Positions 16,657-26,416 of a DNA stretch of 64,000 bases are shown one piece after another (position 1 is the first letter of the stretch; the number at the start of each line of letters is the position of its first letter). The position numbers and the translations under genes were made by a program. The notes beneath the pieces are model-generated. The model saw only the letters and a program-made list of their open reading frames with translations. It made no database searches and was not told the origin of the DNA. The DNA comes from Ignavibacteriales bacterium (lineage in GTDB: Bacteria > Bacteroidota > Ignavibacteria > Ignavibacteriales > Melioribacteraceae): contig JAGUYK010000022.1 in the NCBI GenBank assembly GCA_020061355.1, positions 62,001 through 126,000 on the forward strand. The letters are read 5' to 3'.

Positions 16657-18831
16657 TTAATGATCTGAATCGAATCGCTCGACGGAATAAATTCCTTTAA
16701 CTTTTTTAAGACGGTCCATTATTTTATTCAAATGGTCAAGGTCTTTCACATATACTGTTACAGTTCCTTTGAACATGGAGTCCCCGGTTGTAATATTAAC
16801 CGACTTAATATTTGTATTCTGATGAGTAGTAATACTATTTGAAATATCTTTTAATATACCGGGCATATCTTCGCCTTTAATAATAATTCCGGCAACAAAA
16901 AATGCTCCGTTTGTTTTTGGCCAGGTAACCGGAACAATCCGGCTTTCACCTTTCTTAAGCATTGTAATTAAATTATTACAATCCTTTCGATGAATTTTAA
17001 TCCCTTCACCAATTGTAACATAACCGATCACAGGATCTCCCGGAATTGGATTACAGCATTTAGCATAACTAATTGCCAGTCCTTTTTGATCACCTTCTAC
17101 AATAACACCACCGGCTGTATGCCTGGCAATATCAATAAATTTATCGAATTGAAGATCTCTTTCCGTCTTTTCTTCAGTTTCTACAACAGGATTTATAATT
17201 TCATCGAGGTTCAATTTATCCAATGCAACAGCTTTGTAAAACTGCCTTGTATTTTCATATTTAAGTTTACGGGTTAACTTTGAAAGATCATCGGAAGAAA
17301 ATGATAGCTTCAGTTTTTTAATCTTACGTTCCCAGATTTCTTTCCCGGATTCAACTAATCTTTCTTCTTCCTTATTTAAATGCTTGCGGATATTGCTTTT
17401 AGCTTTGTGTGTTTGAACAAATTGAAGCCAGCTTTTATTTGGGTGCTGATTTTTAGAAGTAATAATTTCGATCTGATCGCCGCTATGGATTTTTGTATCG
17501 AGTGGAACAATCCTGCCGTTAACTTTTGCGCCGATACAGCGGTCACCGACATTACTATGGATCTCATAAGCATAATCGACCGGGGTGGAATTGATTGGTA
17601 GTCTTCGCAAGTCACCTTTGGGTGTAAAAACGTAAATCTCATCCTGGTAAAGATTTAATTTGAAACTGGCAAGAATCTCCTTTGTGGCTTCATCTTTAGA
17701 TGCGTTTTCAAAAATATCTCTAACCCAGCTAACCCAATCTTCCAGATCCTTATCTGCTGAAGATAAATTTTCTTTGTATTTCCAATGTGCGGCTACACCA
17801 CGTTCGGCAATCTCGTGCATCTTTCTAGTTCTTATCTGAACTTCAATCAATTTAGCATCCGGTCCAATTACAGTAGTATGAATAGACTGATAATCATTTT
17901 TCTTCGGGATTGAAATAAAATCTTTGAATCTGTCAGGTATTGGCTTATATAACTGGTTAATTATTCCAAGCACGTAATAACATTCATTTGGGTCGTTGCT
18001 CTCAAGAATAATTCTAATAGCAAGTAGATCATATATATCTTCGAACGGACGGTTTTGCATTATCATTTTGCGATATACGCTGTAAAGGTGTTTTGGTCTG
18101 CCTCCCAGATCGTAAACGAGTTTATGCTCCTTTAATTTTTCAACAATCGGTTTTGTGAACTTATTAATGAATGCTTCGCGCTCTTTTCGTGTATCTTTTA
18201 TTTTCTTTGCTATATCATCGTATGCTTCTTTATTCAGGTACTTAAATGCGAGGTCTTCAAGTTCCCATTTAACTGCTCCAAGACCGAAACGATGTGAAAA
18301 CGGGGCATAAATTTCGAGTGTTTCTTTTGCAATCCTTCTCTGTTTCTGCGGATAAACAAACTCAAGCGTTCTCATGTTATGAAGCCGGTCAGCAAACTTG
18401 ACAAGAATAACACGAACGTCTTTAACCATCGAGAGAAGAAGTTTGCGGTAATTTTCTGCCTGAGTGATTTCCTGACCTTTAAAAACTCCTCCGATCTTTG
18501 TAACGCCATCAACAATTTCGGCTACTTCTTTATTGAATTCTTTCGATAGGAAATCGAGACTGATATCGCCATCTTCAACAACATCATGAAGTAATGCGCT
18601 GATAACAGAGACATCATCCAGCGGAATTTCACGGGCTACAATTAAGGCTACTTCGTAGGGATGATTAAAATAAGGTTCGCCGGAAGCTCTAAAATCATTT
18701 TTATGCGATTCATAACTTAGCTGAAAAGCTTTCTCAATCAGCTTTTCATTTACCGATGGAAGATTCTGCCGGCACGTTTGAAGTAAATCTTCAAGCATCC
18801 TTTTATGTTTTATGCTTATTTCAACTTCCAT
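16657..18831 (-). CDS. rel: Bifunctional (p)ppGpp synthetase/hydrolase (RelA/SpoT family)
   Basis: 724 residues with the complete long-RSH layout. HD hydrolase domain (FNHPYEVALIVARE, ALLHDVVEDGD, VKFADRLHNMRT) at about 45-155; synthetase domain with GGRPKHLYSVYRKM, YDLLAIRIIL and KNDYQSIHTTVIGP at about 230-350; TGS domain (YVFTPKGDLRRLPINSTPVDYA) at about 400; C-terminal conserved-cysteine/zinc-finger region (AKCCNPIPGDPVIGYV) and ACT domain. Both active sites look intact, so it should make and degrade the stringent-response alarmone in the cytoplasm. It is 55 bases after upp. Confidence 0.96.
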   Translation of the reverse strand: MEVEISIKHKRMLEDLLQTCRQNLPSVNEKLIEKAFQLSYESHKNDFRASGEPYFNHPYEVALIVAREIPLDDVSVISALLHDVVEDGDISLDFLSKEFNKEVAEIVDGVTKIGGVFKGQEITQAENYRKLLLSMVKDVRVILVKFADRLHNMRTLEFVYPQKQRRIAKETLEIYAPFSHRFGLGAVKWELEDLAFKYLNKEAYDDIAKKIKDTRKEREAFINKFTKPIVEKLKEHKLVYDLGGRPKHLYSVYRKMIMQNRPFEDIYDLLAIRIILESNDPNECYYVLGIINQLYKPIPDRFKDFISIPKKNDYQSIHTTVIGPDAKLIEVQIRTRKMHEIAERGVAAHWKYKENLSSADKDLEDWVSWVRDIFENASKDEATKEILASFKLNLYQDEIYVFTPKGDLRRLPINSTPVDYAYEIHSNVGDRCIGAKVNGRIVPLDTKIHSGDQIEIITSKNQHPNKSWLQFVQTHKAKSNIRKHLNKEEERLVESGKEIWERKIKKLKLSFSSDDLSKLTRKLKYENTRQFYKAVALDKLNLDEIINPVVETEEKTERDLQFDKFIDIARHTAGGVIVEGDQKGLAISYAKCCNPIPGDPVIGYVTIGEGIKIHRKDCNNLITMLKKGESRIVPVTWPKTNGAFFVAGIIIKGEDMPGILKDISNSITTHQNTNIKSVNITTGDSMFKGTVTVYVKDLDHLNKIMDRLKKVKGIYSVERFDSDH

Positions 18832-18886
18832 CTTTTCTCAATTTATTAATTTGTACAACTAACAATTTTTTAAATCAATGGATAAA

Positions 18887-19513
18887 TTAAAAAGTTCCAA
18901 AGGTTCTATCGCCCGCATCACCCAGACCCGGCATTATGAATCCATGCTCATTTAATTGACGGTCCAATGCTGCTGTAAATACCGGGACTTCAGGATGCTC
19001 ATTATTCATTTTTTCAACACCTTCCGGAGCAGCAATTAAACATGCAAGAACACAATTTTTAGCTCCTTTTTGTTTAAGGTATTTGAATGATGCCACAGCG
19101 CTTCCACCGGTTGCAAGCATCGGATCTAATAAAATTGTTAATGAATCAACAAGGTTCTTGGGAGTTTTATAATAATAATCGATCGGTTCAAGTGTTTTTT
19201 CATCTCTTTGTAATCCGATGTGCCCCACCTTTGCATCAGGTATCATTTCTAGAAATGAGCTGACCATGCTTAAACCGGCTCTAAGAACAGGGACAAGTAC
19301 AATCTGGCGTTTTAATTTATGACCTTTAGTAATTTCCAGCGGAGTCTGGACATCAAATTCAATTAATTCAATCCCCTTTCCAATTTCGATAGCGATGGCA
19401 TATGAAACTCTATTCAATGCGGCACGAAATTCCGGTGACCCGGTGGTTTTATCTCTCAAAATTGTAACATCCCTCTTAACTAAAGGATTACTTACCAGAG
19501 TTAGATTTTTCAT
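18887..19513 (-). CDS. upp: Uracil phosphoribosyltransferase
   Basis: 208 residues, standard length. The PRPP-binding loop LLDPMLATGGSAVAS and the C-terminal uracil-binding PGLGDAGDRTFGTF are typical, and the early LVKRDVTILRDKTTG and PVLRAGLSM stretches complete the match. It converts uracil and PRPP to UMP (pyrimidine salvage). It overlaps the stop of the upstream FAD oxidoreductase by 4 bases (ATGA). Confidence 0.96.
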   Translation of the reverse strand: MKNLTLVSNPLVKRDVTILRDKTTGSPEFRAALNRVSYAIAIEIGKGIELIEFDVQTPLEITKGHKLKRQIVLVPVLRAGLSMVSSFLEMIPDAKVGHIGLQRDEKTLEPIDYYYKTPKNLVDSLTILLDPMLATGGSAVASFKYLKQKGAKNCVLACLIAAPEGVEKMNNEHPEVPVFTAALDRQLNEHGFIMPGLGDAGDRTFGTF

Positions 19514-20886
19514 AAGAGTTCCTTTTCAGCTTTTCTACCTAGAATTGATAATAAATTAATGAAAGGTGAAATCGGCGGTGAATAATTAAAATTTACTCTT
19601 GATAATTCATTCGCCTTTATCTGATTCTGAATAAACGTTGAAATAATATCACCATAACCTGAGACTTCTTTACCACCTAAGAAAACTGCACCAGTAATTT
19701 TCCTTGAAGATTTTTCAATAATCAATTTACCAAAGACATTCTCGCAACCGGGCATTACTTTCACCAGGTTCGATGTTACTACATGAACAGAAATAAAATT
19801 TAATTTACTTTTTCTTGCTTCTTCACTATTTAATCCTACCGCAACGAGATATTTATCAAAAATTTTAACTGCAATATTTTTGATAACTGGAAATGAAATC
19901 GCATTTCCGCCTGCTGCATTTTCACCTGCTATATGACCCATCTGCTGAGCATAAGTCGCTAAAGGAATATAATCAGGCTGCCCTGTAATTTTATTTATTA
20001 CTTCAATATTATCACCCGCAGCAAAAATATTCGGGTCGGATGTTCTTAATTTCTGATCAACTTTTAAACCGCCATATTTACCCAAATTCAGCTTGGAAGC
20101 AACCGCTAAAGAATTGTTAGGTTCAAAACCGGTGGCTAATATAATCACGTCGAATTCACGTGTGTAACCATCCAGTGTAATCGTTGAGATTTTTTCTTCC
20201 CTGTATCCATATTTCAGATTTTTTAAACCGCCATAGAATTCAATTCCATTCTTTTTTATTAAATCAAGAATCAGATTACGTGCTTCATCATCAACTGCAG
20301 GCATCGGCAGGTTTTCTTTTTCCAGGATCGTTACATCATAATTCAGGGATTTGAAAGCTTCTGCAGCCTCAAGTCCGATATAGCCTGCTCCAATAATTAA
20401 CACTTTCCTTACAGAAGTTGTCCCTAGATATTTCTTTATCGCTAAATAATCTTTGACCGTTTTAAAAGTAAAAACGTTTTTTGCCAGATCATTAATTCCC
20501 GGTAATGATTTTGCTTTGGAGCCAGTGGCAAGTACTAATTTATCGTAGTTTTGATCGAAGGATTGATTTGATAATAGATTTCTTACTGTAATTTTTTTAT
20601 TAGAGCGGTCAATTTTCTCTACTTGATGATTAGTGAGAACCTTAACACCCTTCTCCTTTTCGAATGATTCGGCTGAAAAGAAAATAATATCCTTATAATT
20701 CCTTATCTCACCGGATAAAACATAAGGCAATTCGCATGTTCCGGTAGAAATAAAATCACCAGCTTCGAACATTACAACATTCGAATTGGGAGCAGTCCGT
20801 TTGGCTTTTGCAGCAGCCGCAGGACCTGCAGCATTCCCACCAATTACAAGTATGTTCTTAGGTGGCAACATATAATGATTATTCAA
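19510..20886 (-). CDS. Pyridine nucleotide-disulfide oxidoreductase, CoA-disulfide reductase/NADH oxidase type
   Basis: 458 residues. FAD-binding VIGGNAAGPAAAAKAKR at about 15-31, NAD(P)H-binding LIIGAGYIGLEAAEAFKSL in the middle, IFAAGDNIEV closing the second FAD motif, and a C-terminal dimerisation domain. The single active-site cysteine is retained in STGTCELPYVLSG, as in CoA-disulfide reductases, NADH oxidases and persulfide reductases. In a bacillithiol-containing organism a thiol disulfide or persulfide reductase role is possible; the exact substrate cannot be assigned by reading. The ATG follows MNNHY and a second Met sits five codons in. Confidence 0.88.
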   Translation of the reverse strand: MNNHYMLPPKNILVIGGNAAGPAAAAKAKRTAPNSNVVMFEAGDFISTGTCELPYVLSGEIRNYKDIIFFSAESFEKEKGVKVLTNHQVEKIDRSNKKITVRNLLSNQSFDQNYDKLVLATGSKAKSLPGINDLAKNVFTFKTVKDYLAIKKYLGTTSVRKVLIIGAGYIGLEAAEAFKSLNYDVTILEKENLPMPAVDDEARNLILDLIKKNGIEFYGGLKNLKYGYREEKISTITLDGYTREFDVIILATGFEPNNSLAVASKLNLGKYGGLKVDQKLRTSDPNIFAAGDNIEVINKITGQPDYIPLATYAQQMGHIAGENAAGGNAISFPVIKNIAVKIFDKYLVAVGLNSEEARKSKLNFISVHVVTSNLVKVMPGCENVFGKLIIEKSSRKITGAVFLGGKEVSGYGDIISTFIQNQIKANELSRVNFNYSPPISPFINLLSILGRKAEKELL

Positions 20887-20975
20887 TTATTCGGTTGGAA
20901 ATATAACTATTTTCAGATTGAATGGATATGGAGGAGGAAAGTACCTCTTAGAAGAAATAAGTATTGAGATTCGCC

Positions 20976-22289
20976 TTATTTCTCTTTAAACGAAATTGTC
21001 ATCGGCACACCTTCAAAACCGAAATTCTGGCGGATCAACCGTTCAAGAAAACGGCGATAATGTTCCGGTATGAATTTGTGCTCATTAGCGAAGAATAAGA
21101 ATATCGGGTAATGCTCACCGACCTGTGTAATATATTTTATTTTTACTTCTTTTCCGGTTGGAGAAGCAGGAGGAGGAGTTGCCGCAATTAATGGAAGCAT
21201 AACATCATTTAATTGACTGGTTGGAATTTTTTTCTTCCTCTCTTCATTAATCTTCTTAGCAAGGTCAATCAATTTATAAATTCTTTGTTTTGTAAGAGCA
21301 GAGATCGTGATAATCGGGATGTAATCTGCAGTACCAACTTTATCTTTCACAGCAGCTTCAAATTGTTTTGCGGTGTTCGTCTCTTTTTCGATTAGATCCC
21401 ATTTGTTTATGGCAATTATCAAACCTTTTCTTCTGCGGACAGCTTCATCAATAATTTTCTGATCCTGATTTTCAACGCCGACTCCGGCATCAATTAAAAG
21501 GATTGCAATATCACTATCCCAGAGTGCGCGGTAAGTTCTAACAGTGGCAAAAAATTCGATATTCTCTTTTACTTTTGTTTTCTTTCTCAATCCGGCTGTA
21601 TCTACCAGAACAATTTCATCGCCATAATATTTTAGAATTGAATCGATGCTATCGCGTGTGGTACCGGGGATATTTGTCACAATACTTCTATCATAACCCA
21701 ATAATGAATTTACTAAAGAAGACTTGCCAACATTAGGTCTGCCGATGACTGAAAGGCGGAGTCTTAAATCGGGTTCCGCTTTTTCATCGGGGAATGGAAG
21801 ATGATTTTGAATATCATCCAAAAAATCGCCAAGGTTTCTTCCATTCAATGCAGAGATATCATAGATATGTTCGAATCCGAGTTCATAAAAATCATTTTTA
21901 TAAGCGCCTAATACAGTTGTATCAGATTTATTAACCAATAGATAATAAGGCTTGGAAGATTTACGGAGTAAAGCAGCAATATCTTTATCAAAGGGTGTTA
22001 AACCAAGCCGCCCATCAACTACAAAAAGAATTGCATCGGATTCTTCCAGTGCTATCTCAACCTGTTCACGAATAGCCGTTTCAAACAGGTCTTCAGAGTT
22101 CGGTACATAGCCGCCGGTATCAATCAATCTGAAATATTTTCCATTCCATTCAACATCGCCATAAATCCTATCCCGCGTAACACCGCTTGTATCATCGACT
22201 ATTGATGTGGTGCTTTTTGTTAGACGATTAAAGAGAGTTGACTTACCTACATTCGGTCTTCCGACAATAACAACAATTGGTTCTTTCAT
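20976..22289 (-). CDS. der: GTPase Der (EngA), ribosome assembly
   Basis: 437 residues with two tandem GTPase domains and a C-terminal KH-like domain. Domain 1: GRPNVGKSTLFNRL, DTGG, NKSD. Domain 2: GRPNVGKSSLVNSLLG, DTAGLRKK, NKWD. The C-terminus (IKYITQVGEHYPIFLFFANEHKFIPEHYRRFLE) is the KH-like part. Der is an essential factor for large-subunit maturation. It stands 89 bases before the FAD oxidoreductase start and 86 bases after the DUF5683-like gene. Confidence 0.97.
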   Translation of the reverse strand: MKEPIVVIVGRPNVGKSTLFNRLTKSTTSIVDDTSGVTRDRIYGDVEWNGKYFRLIDTGGYVPNSEDLFETAIREQVEIALEESDAILFVVDGRLGLTPFDKDIAALLRKSSKPYYLLVNKSDTTVLGAYKNDFYELGFEHIYDISALNGRNLGDFLDDIQNHLPFPDEKAEPDLRLRLSVIGRPNVGKSSLVNSLLGYDRSIVTNIPGTTRDSIDSILKYYGDEIVLVDTAGLRKKTKVKENIEFFATVRTYRALWDSDIAILLIDAGVGVENQDQKIIDEAVRRRKGLIIAINKWDLIEKETNTAKQFEAAVKDKVGTADYIPIITISALTKQRIYKLIDLAKKINEERKKKIPTSQLNDVMLPLIAATPPPASPTGKEVKIKYITQVGEHYPIFLFFANEHKFIPEHYRRFLERLIRQNFGFEGVPMTISFKEK

Positions 22290-22375
22290 ATCACACTATT
22301 TATTAAAATAAAAATCGTACTTATTTAGTCAATCCATGTTCCTCCATTCCAAGTCAGGAGGTCCGGTCATGAAGG

Positions 22376-23239
22376 TTAAAAACTGTATTGCAAATTTAAC
22401 TGAGGATAGTAAAAAGTCCTAAACCCAAAATCGACTTTTTTAATTTCCGAAGAGATATTGAGATCTTTGTTAAAACTTGCAGCAGACCAGGCAGCATCTA
22501 ATGCACTTAAAATATGATTTGATACAATTACAATAACAGCCGTAGAAGCAACATTGTAAAAATCATTTGCCTTACCACGCTCTTTGGAATAGAATAAAAA
22601 ATTATTTGTCAACGGGTCGCCATATTCAAAAGGGGTATTCTCGTCACCGAAATCGTCCCAGCCGACATTAAATTGCGGGTACTTTCCTATCATCTCGTAA
22701 TACTGCTGGTCCTTAAACGGAGCCAAACGATGCGAATAATATTTACCGATGGCACTTTCAAGTCTGTTCAGCTCAGCCCAGTTTACACCTCCGCCAATAT
22801 TGAATACACTGTATTCGGAAACATTCACCAAAGGATTAATTGAAGAAGCATTCGTAATAGTCCACCTCGCATATCTTCTTACATCCCAATGTGTATGGGC
22901 ATAATTCTGGAATATAATTGTCTGGTCATCCCCTTTTTTATCGTAGATCAGTCCAAGGGTTATTGCAGCTATTTCTGCAGCAACAAAAATTGCAGATTTA
23001 AGATATCGTTCAGAATAAAATTCACCTGCACCGGGTATTGCAAATGATAACAGAGCCGCAAGTAATGGCGACTTCTTCTTTGATTCAATCGATTGATCAT
23101 TTTTAATGGAGAGATTCGGGATTTGCTGTAATGCAATTTGTGAATCATAATACAATTGACCGCTTAGTAAATTATCTTCTTTCTGTTGAGAAATTGCTAT
23201 CGAAGTAATCGAAAAAAATAGTATCATCAATCGTTTCAT
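22376..23239 (-). CDS. DUF5683-like membrane/signal-bearing protein of unknown function
   Basis: 287 residues from ATG at 23237-23239 (MKRLMILFFSITSIAISQQ), which gives a clean signal peptide; an earlier in-frame Met would overlap the upstream gene. The hallmark is KSPLLAALLSFAIPGAGEFYSERYLKSAIFVAAE, two short hydrophobic helices with the P-G-x-G-x-F/Y-x motif seen in DUF5683-like envelope proteins. A second hydrophobic segment (VASTAVIVIVSNHILSALDAAWSA) is near residue 250. It ends the type IX operon and may be an envelope accessory protein; the function is not known. Confidence 0.65.
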   Translation of the reverse strand: MKRLMILFFSITSIAISQQKEDNLLSGQLYYDSQIALQQIPNLSIKNDQSIESKKKSPLLAALLSFAIPGAGEFYSERYLKSAIFVAAEIAAITLGLIYDKKGDDQTIIFQNYAHTHWDVRRYARWTITNASSINPLVNVSEYSVFNIGGGVNWAELNRLESAIGKYYSHRLAPFKDQQYYEMIGKYPQFNVGWDDFGDENTPFEYGDPLTNNFLFYSKERGKANDFYNVASTAVIVIVSNHILSALDAAWSAASFNKDLNISSEIKKVDFGFRTFYYPQLNLQYSF

Positions 23240-23255
23240 GATTCTTCCAAAAAAT

Positions 23256-26200
23256 TTATAGACTAAAATCGAACAATATTCCGCCATAGAACTGAAATTC
23301 TTTTCCGTAAGTTACGTTTTCCCCTCTTATAACCCTTGTAAATTTATCGAATGAATACGCGGCATTAAAGAAGATACTTGTCGGGAAAAGATAAAATGAA
23401 TTCATCTTAATTCTAATTTCCGTACCCAATCCCTTCTTAAACTCGCTTAATGCAGGGATATTTCCGTTCCATGCATTACCAAAATCACCGTAAACAGATA
23501 AATAAACTTTATCGATGTATAGATGTCCAAGCCTTGTATCGATGTCCGTAAATAACGGGAAACGATATGTTAGATTTATCCATCCAACTTCATTTCCGCT
23601 TACGGCATAGAAGGGATAACTTTTCATACCGATTAAACCGCCAAGATAGAAATCAAAAAAATCTGGAACCTCTGGACCTAAAATTGTTCCTGTCCGGAAC
23701 TGCAAAGTTAATGTATTTTTACTGCCCAGATCGAAGTACTCTTTCCAATTTAATTCAAGCCGGTGAAAGTTAAAATCATTATAAAGCGGTTTAAGAATTC
23801 CATCCACTACTTCAAAATTACTCTCGTTGTTATATCGATTGAACTCGTAATTATACTGAAGATCAACTTTACGGCCGATCGGATTTATGTCGGTATCGAT
23901 GTTAGGGATAACATTTTCATGAGTGAGTTTCAATTGAAAATTTCTGCCTATAAAATATTTGTCATTCGATGTAGGGTAAAGCGCGTTATTAGTTTCCGGT
24001 ATTATAAAACTTCCAATTGTTGATACATATTGGCTATAGATAAAACGCAATTCTGCTTTAGTACCTTCAGATAGAATTTTGTGCCTGGTGATAAAATCAA
24101 CCTCGAATAAATTATATGTAACCTCTATCGGTACTTTATAATCGATTCTGGGCGGTGTAAATGTTGAATCGATTCCGAAATCAATATTAAAATTAGCAAC
24201 TCTGCTTACACTAAAGAGTTCAACGCCCCATTCCGGTTTCAAACCGAGTGAGTGAAGTATTGGAAATTTATCTCGGTATTCAAAAAGGAAATAGAGATCC
24301 CGTTCAAGTCTTTTATTTAATGATGCACTTCCGAAAATTGCAAACCTATTTAAAATATCGCTGGATGTGACATAAACACCCGGTTTAATTCTATCCCACC
24401 CTGAACTTGATGTAGTATAATTATCAACTCTTACAAAAGGTAAAAAACTTATGCTGGAGAAAAATCCCGAGTATTTTTCAACCTGATAATCAGGTAAAGT
24501 TAAATCGTTAAAATTGCGTAAAGATGTAATGTTAAATTTAGCAATATCGCCATTAGGTCTATCTTCATCAAAAGGAGGATTATTTATCCATACATATTTC
24601 TTAGATTCATCAACCTTTTCTTGTTCAAGTTTATTGAGCAAGAATATCTTGTATCCATCAGCAGTGTATCCGGCATAGACAATATCTCCATTACCATTCA
24701 CAGCCGGCATAAATGCGCCGCCGCTTACATTTGTCAATTGCTTTTTAATGCCGGTTGATTGATCGAGAGAATAGATATTGAAGATTCCGGTCTCATCGCT
24801 TGAATAATATATTTTACCGTCTTTTGCTTGAAACGGATGACGTTCATCTGCCGTTAAATTTGTAATCAGCTTATAATTAGCACCGCTGGTATCAATTCGC
24901 CCTATGTCTCTGTTATCGTGATATGAAAAATCAAAAAGTATAAATGAATCATCATTAGAGAACCGGGGATTATAAAGCTGTTCCCCTTTATCAAAAACTG
25001 TAAGCTTTCTAAAATTCCTTCCGTCAATTTCACATGTACCGAGATTCACAGTACCGTCATTTTGAAAAACGAATGTAATCTTTTTGCCATCGTTAGAAAC
25101 CGAAGGATTGTTAGCACGAAATCCAAACGTAAGCCGATCTTCCTTTTCACTATCGATATCATAAACATAAAGGTCGTGAATATTAGTCCATTTTGGGTTA
25201 TCATCACTAAGCTTTGCATAAATAATTTTATTCGTACCCGCGATAAAACTTACAGTCGACCTCACCTTTGAAATAATTTTTTTCTCAGTTTGCGTGGTAA
25301 GGTCATACAGATAAACTGAAGAGAGACTTGAATAATCGTTTGTTTTATTCGAAATGTAGAGAACCTTACTTCCGTCACTTGAGAAAACCGGGTAGAAATT
25401 TCCGAAACCGACTGGTACAAGAATTTCACCAGTTACTTTATTCTGCTCAACATCGGCGATTCGCTTTGCATAATCCTGTTTTAAGAAACTGCTCCACTCG
25501 TTATAAATATCATTGCCGCTTTTGCCAAGTACTTCTTCAAACGCAGCATCAATCGTAAAGTTTGTAAGTTTACCAAGTTTGTGTGTTATTTCTCTTATCT
25601 TATCTTCGCCGTATTTTTGAGAGAGATAAAGTGTAAGAGCAAAACCTGAATTGTAAACTGATTCATTACCTAAACTTGTTTTATCGAAAACACCCATCTG
25701 ATTCCATGTAAGCATTTTATTTTCGAGTGCGTACGATCGCAATATCATATCGCGGTGTGTATCCCAGTTATCGTAATTAAATTCTTTCCGCATATACTGT
25801 GCAGTGCCTTCGGCAAACCACGCCGGAATATTAATCATCGGTATCGGGTATGATGCTATAAAATTCGGGAATCCGTAAAGAATATCCGGTCTGCGCTTAT
25901 CTTCATAGTTAAGGAATTGCAGGTAAACAACCGGTACGGTACGGGTCAATTTCATTCCGGCTTGAATCTGAACCATGTGAGTAAATTCATGTGAGATTAC
26001 GTTGCGAAGCCAGTTATGAGTTCCGCGAAGATCGAAATCGAGTGACGAAGCCCAAATTTCAATTTTGTTATCGAAGAAAAATGTTGCCCCGTTCGAAAAA
26101 TCATCAATGTCTTTAATTACAAAATCAACAACATCCGGTTCATACTGATATAGAGAAGTAATCGGCTCCCATATTTCATCTGCAATCTTTGCAACAGTTT

Positions 26201-26411
26201 TTGCTGTCCTCTCAGCTTCTTCATGGTAATGAACGCGGACATACTTTCCCCTTATTGTAAGCCAGTTGTAATCAGGATTGTATTCATTGAACTGTGCTGC
26301 AATAAAGGCTGGGAAAAGCAAAAGAAAAAATAGAACGCGGATAACACGGATTGGACAGATTTTCGCTGATATTAATTCGTGAATTTTTGTTTGATAATAG
26401 TTCATTCGCAT
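23256..26411 (-). CDS. Large envelope protein: gluzincin-like peptidase domain, TolB-type propeller, C-terminal beta-barrel
   Basis: 1051 residues. Signal peptide ends near AFIAAQ (about 40). Residues 50-330 resemble a peptidase MA/gluzincin domain: His141-Glu-x-x-His145 in ISHEFTHMVQ, with AWFAEGTAQ placing Glu201 as the third ligand. Residues about 330-620 are PD40/WD40-like repeats (GSKVLYISNKTNDYS, NDDSFILFDFSYHDN, KDGKIYYSSDETG). From about 660 to the end there are alternating barrel strands finishing in FYGGILFDFSL, an outer-membrane C-terminal signature. It is probably exposed at the outer membrane. The n-region of its signal peptide is encoded by a short repeat-like sequence (see repeat entry). 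It follows the M6-like gene by 5 bases. Confidence 0.8.
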   Translation of the reverse strand: MRMNYYQTKIHELISAKICPIRVIRVLFFLLLFPAFIAAQFNEYNPDYNWLTIRGKYVRVHYHEEAERTAKTVAKIADEIWEPITSLYQYEPDVVDFVIKDIDDFSNGATFFFDNKIEIWASSLDFDLRGTHNWLRNVISHEFTHMVQIQAGMKLTRTVPVVYLQFLNYEDKRRPDILYGFPNFIASYPIPMINIPAWFAEGTAQYMRKEFNYDNWDTHRDMILRSYALENKMLTWNQMGVFDKTSLGNESVYNSGFALTLYLSQKYGEDKIREITHKLGKLTNFTIDAAFEEVLGKSGNDIYNEWSSFLKQDYAKRIADVEQNKVTGEILVPVGFGNFYPVFSSDGSKVLYISNKTNDYSSLSSVYLYDLTTQTEKKIISKVRSTVSFIAGTNKIIYAKLSDDNPKWTNIHDLYVYDIDSEKEDRLTFGFRANNPSVSNDGKKITFVFQNDGTVNLGTCEIDGRNFRKLTVFDKGEQLYNPRFSNDDSFILFDFSYHDNRDIGRIDTSGANYKLITNLTADERHPFQAKDGKIYYSSDETGIFNIYSLDQSTGIKKQLTNVSGGAFMPAVNGNGDIVYAGYTADGYKIFLLNKLEQEKVDESKKYVWINNPPFDEDRPNGDIAKFNITSLRNFNDLTLPDYQVEKYSGFFSSISFLPFVRVDNYTTSSSGWDRIKPGVYVTSSDILNRFAIFGSASLNKRLERDLYFLFEYRDKFPILHSLGLKPEWGVELFSVSRVANFNIDFGIDSTFTPPRIDYKVPIEVTYNLFEVDFITRHKILSEGTKAELRFIYSQYVSTIGSFIIPETNNALYPTSNDKYFIGRNFQLKLTHENVIPNIDTDINPIGRKVDLQYNYEFNRYNNESNFEVVDGILKPLYNDFNFHRLELNWKEYFDLGSKNTLTLQFRTGTILGPEVPDFFDFYLGGLIGMKSYPFYAVSGNEVGWINLTYRFPLFTDIDTRLGHLYIDKVYLSVYGDFGNAWNGNIPALSEFKKGLGTEIRIKMNSFYLFPTSIFFNAAYSFDKFTRVIRGENVTYGKEFQFYGGILFDFSL
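26332..26391. repeat. GC-richer repeat-like segment inside a signal peptide coding region
   Basis: The segment contains the stuttering words GAACGCGGATAACACGGATT and CAGATTTTCGCTGATATTAA followed by TTCGTGAATTTTTG. This type of string recurs in many Bacteroidota and Ignavibacteria genomes, usually between genes. Here it is read in frame and encodes the HELISAKICPIRVIRV part of the N-terminus. The identification as a dispersed repeat rests on memory of similar strings and is not shown within this window. Confidence 0.45.
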
Positions 26412-26416
26412 TCTAT

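Noticed and set aside
22336-22375. GC-richer segment with CCTCC and GGAGG between der and the DUF5683-like gene
   Set aside because: The stem is only five bases and there is no T-tract; it may be a repeat fragment but nothing in the window supports it.
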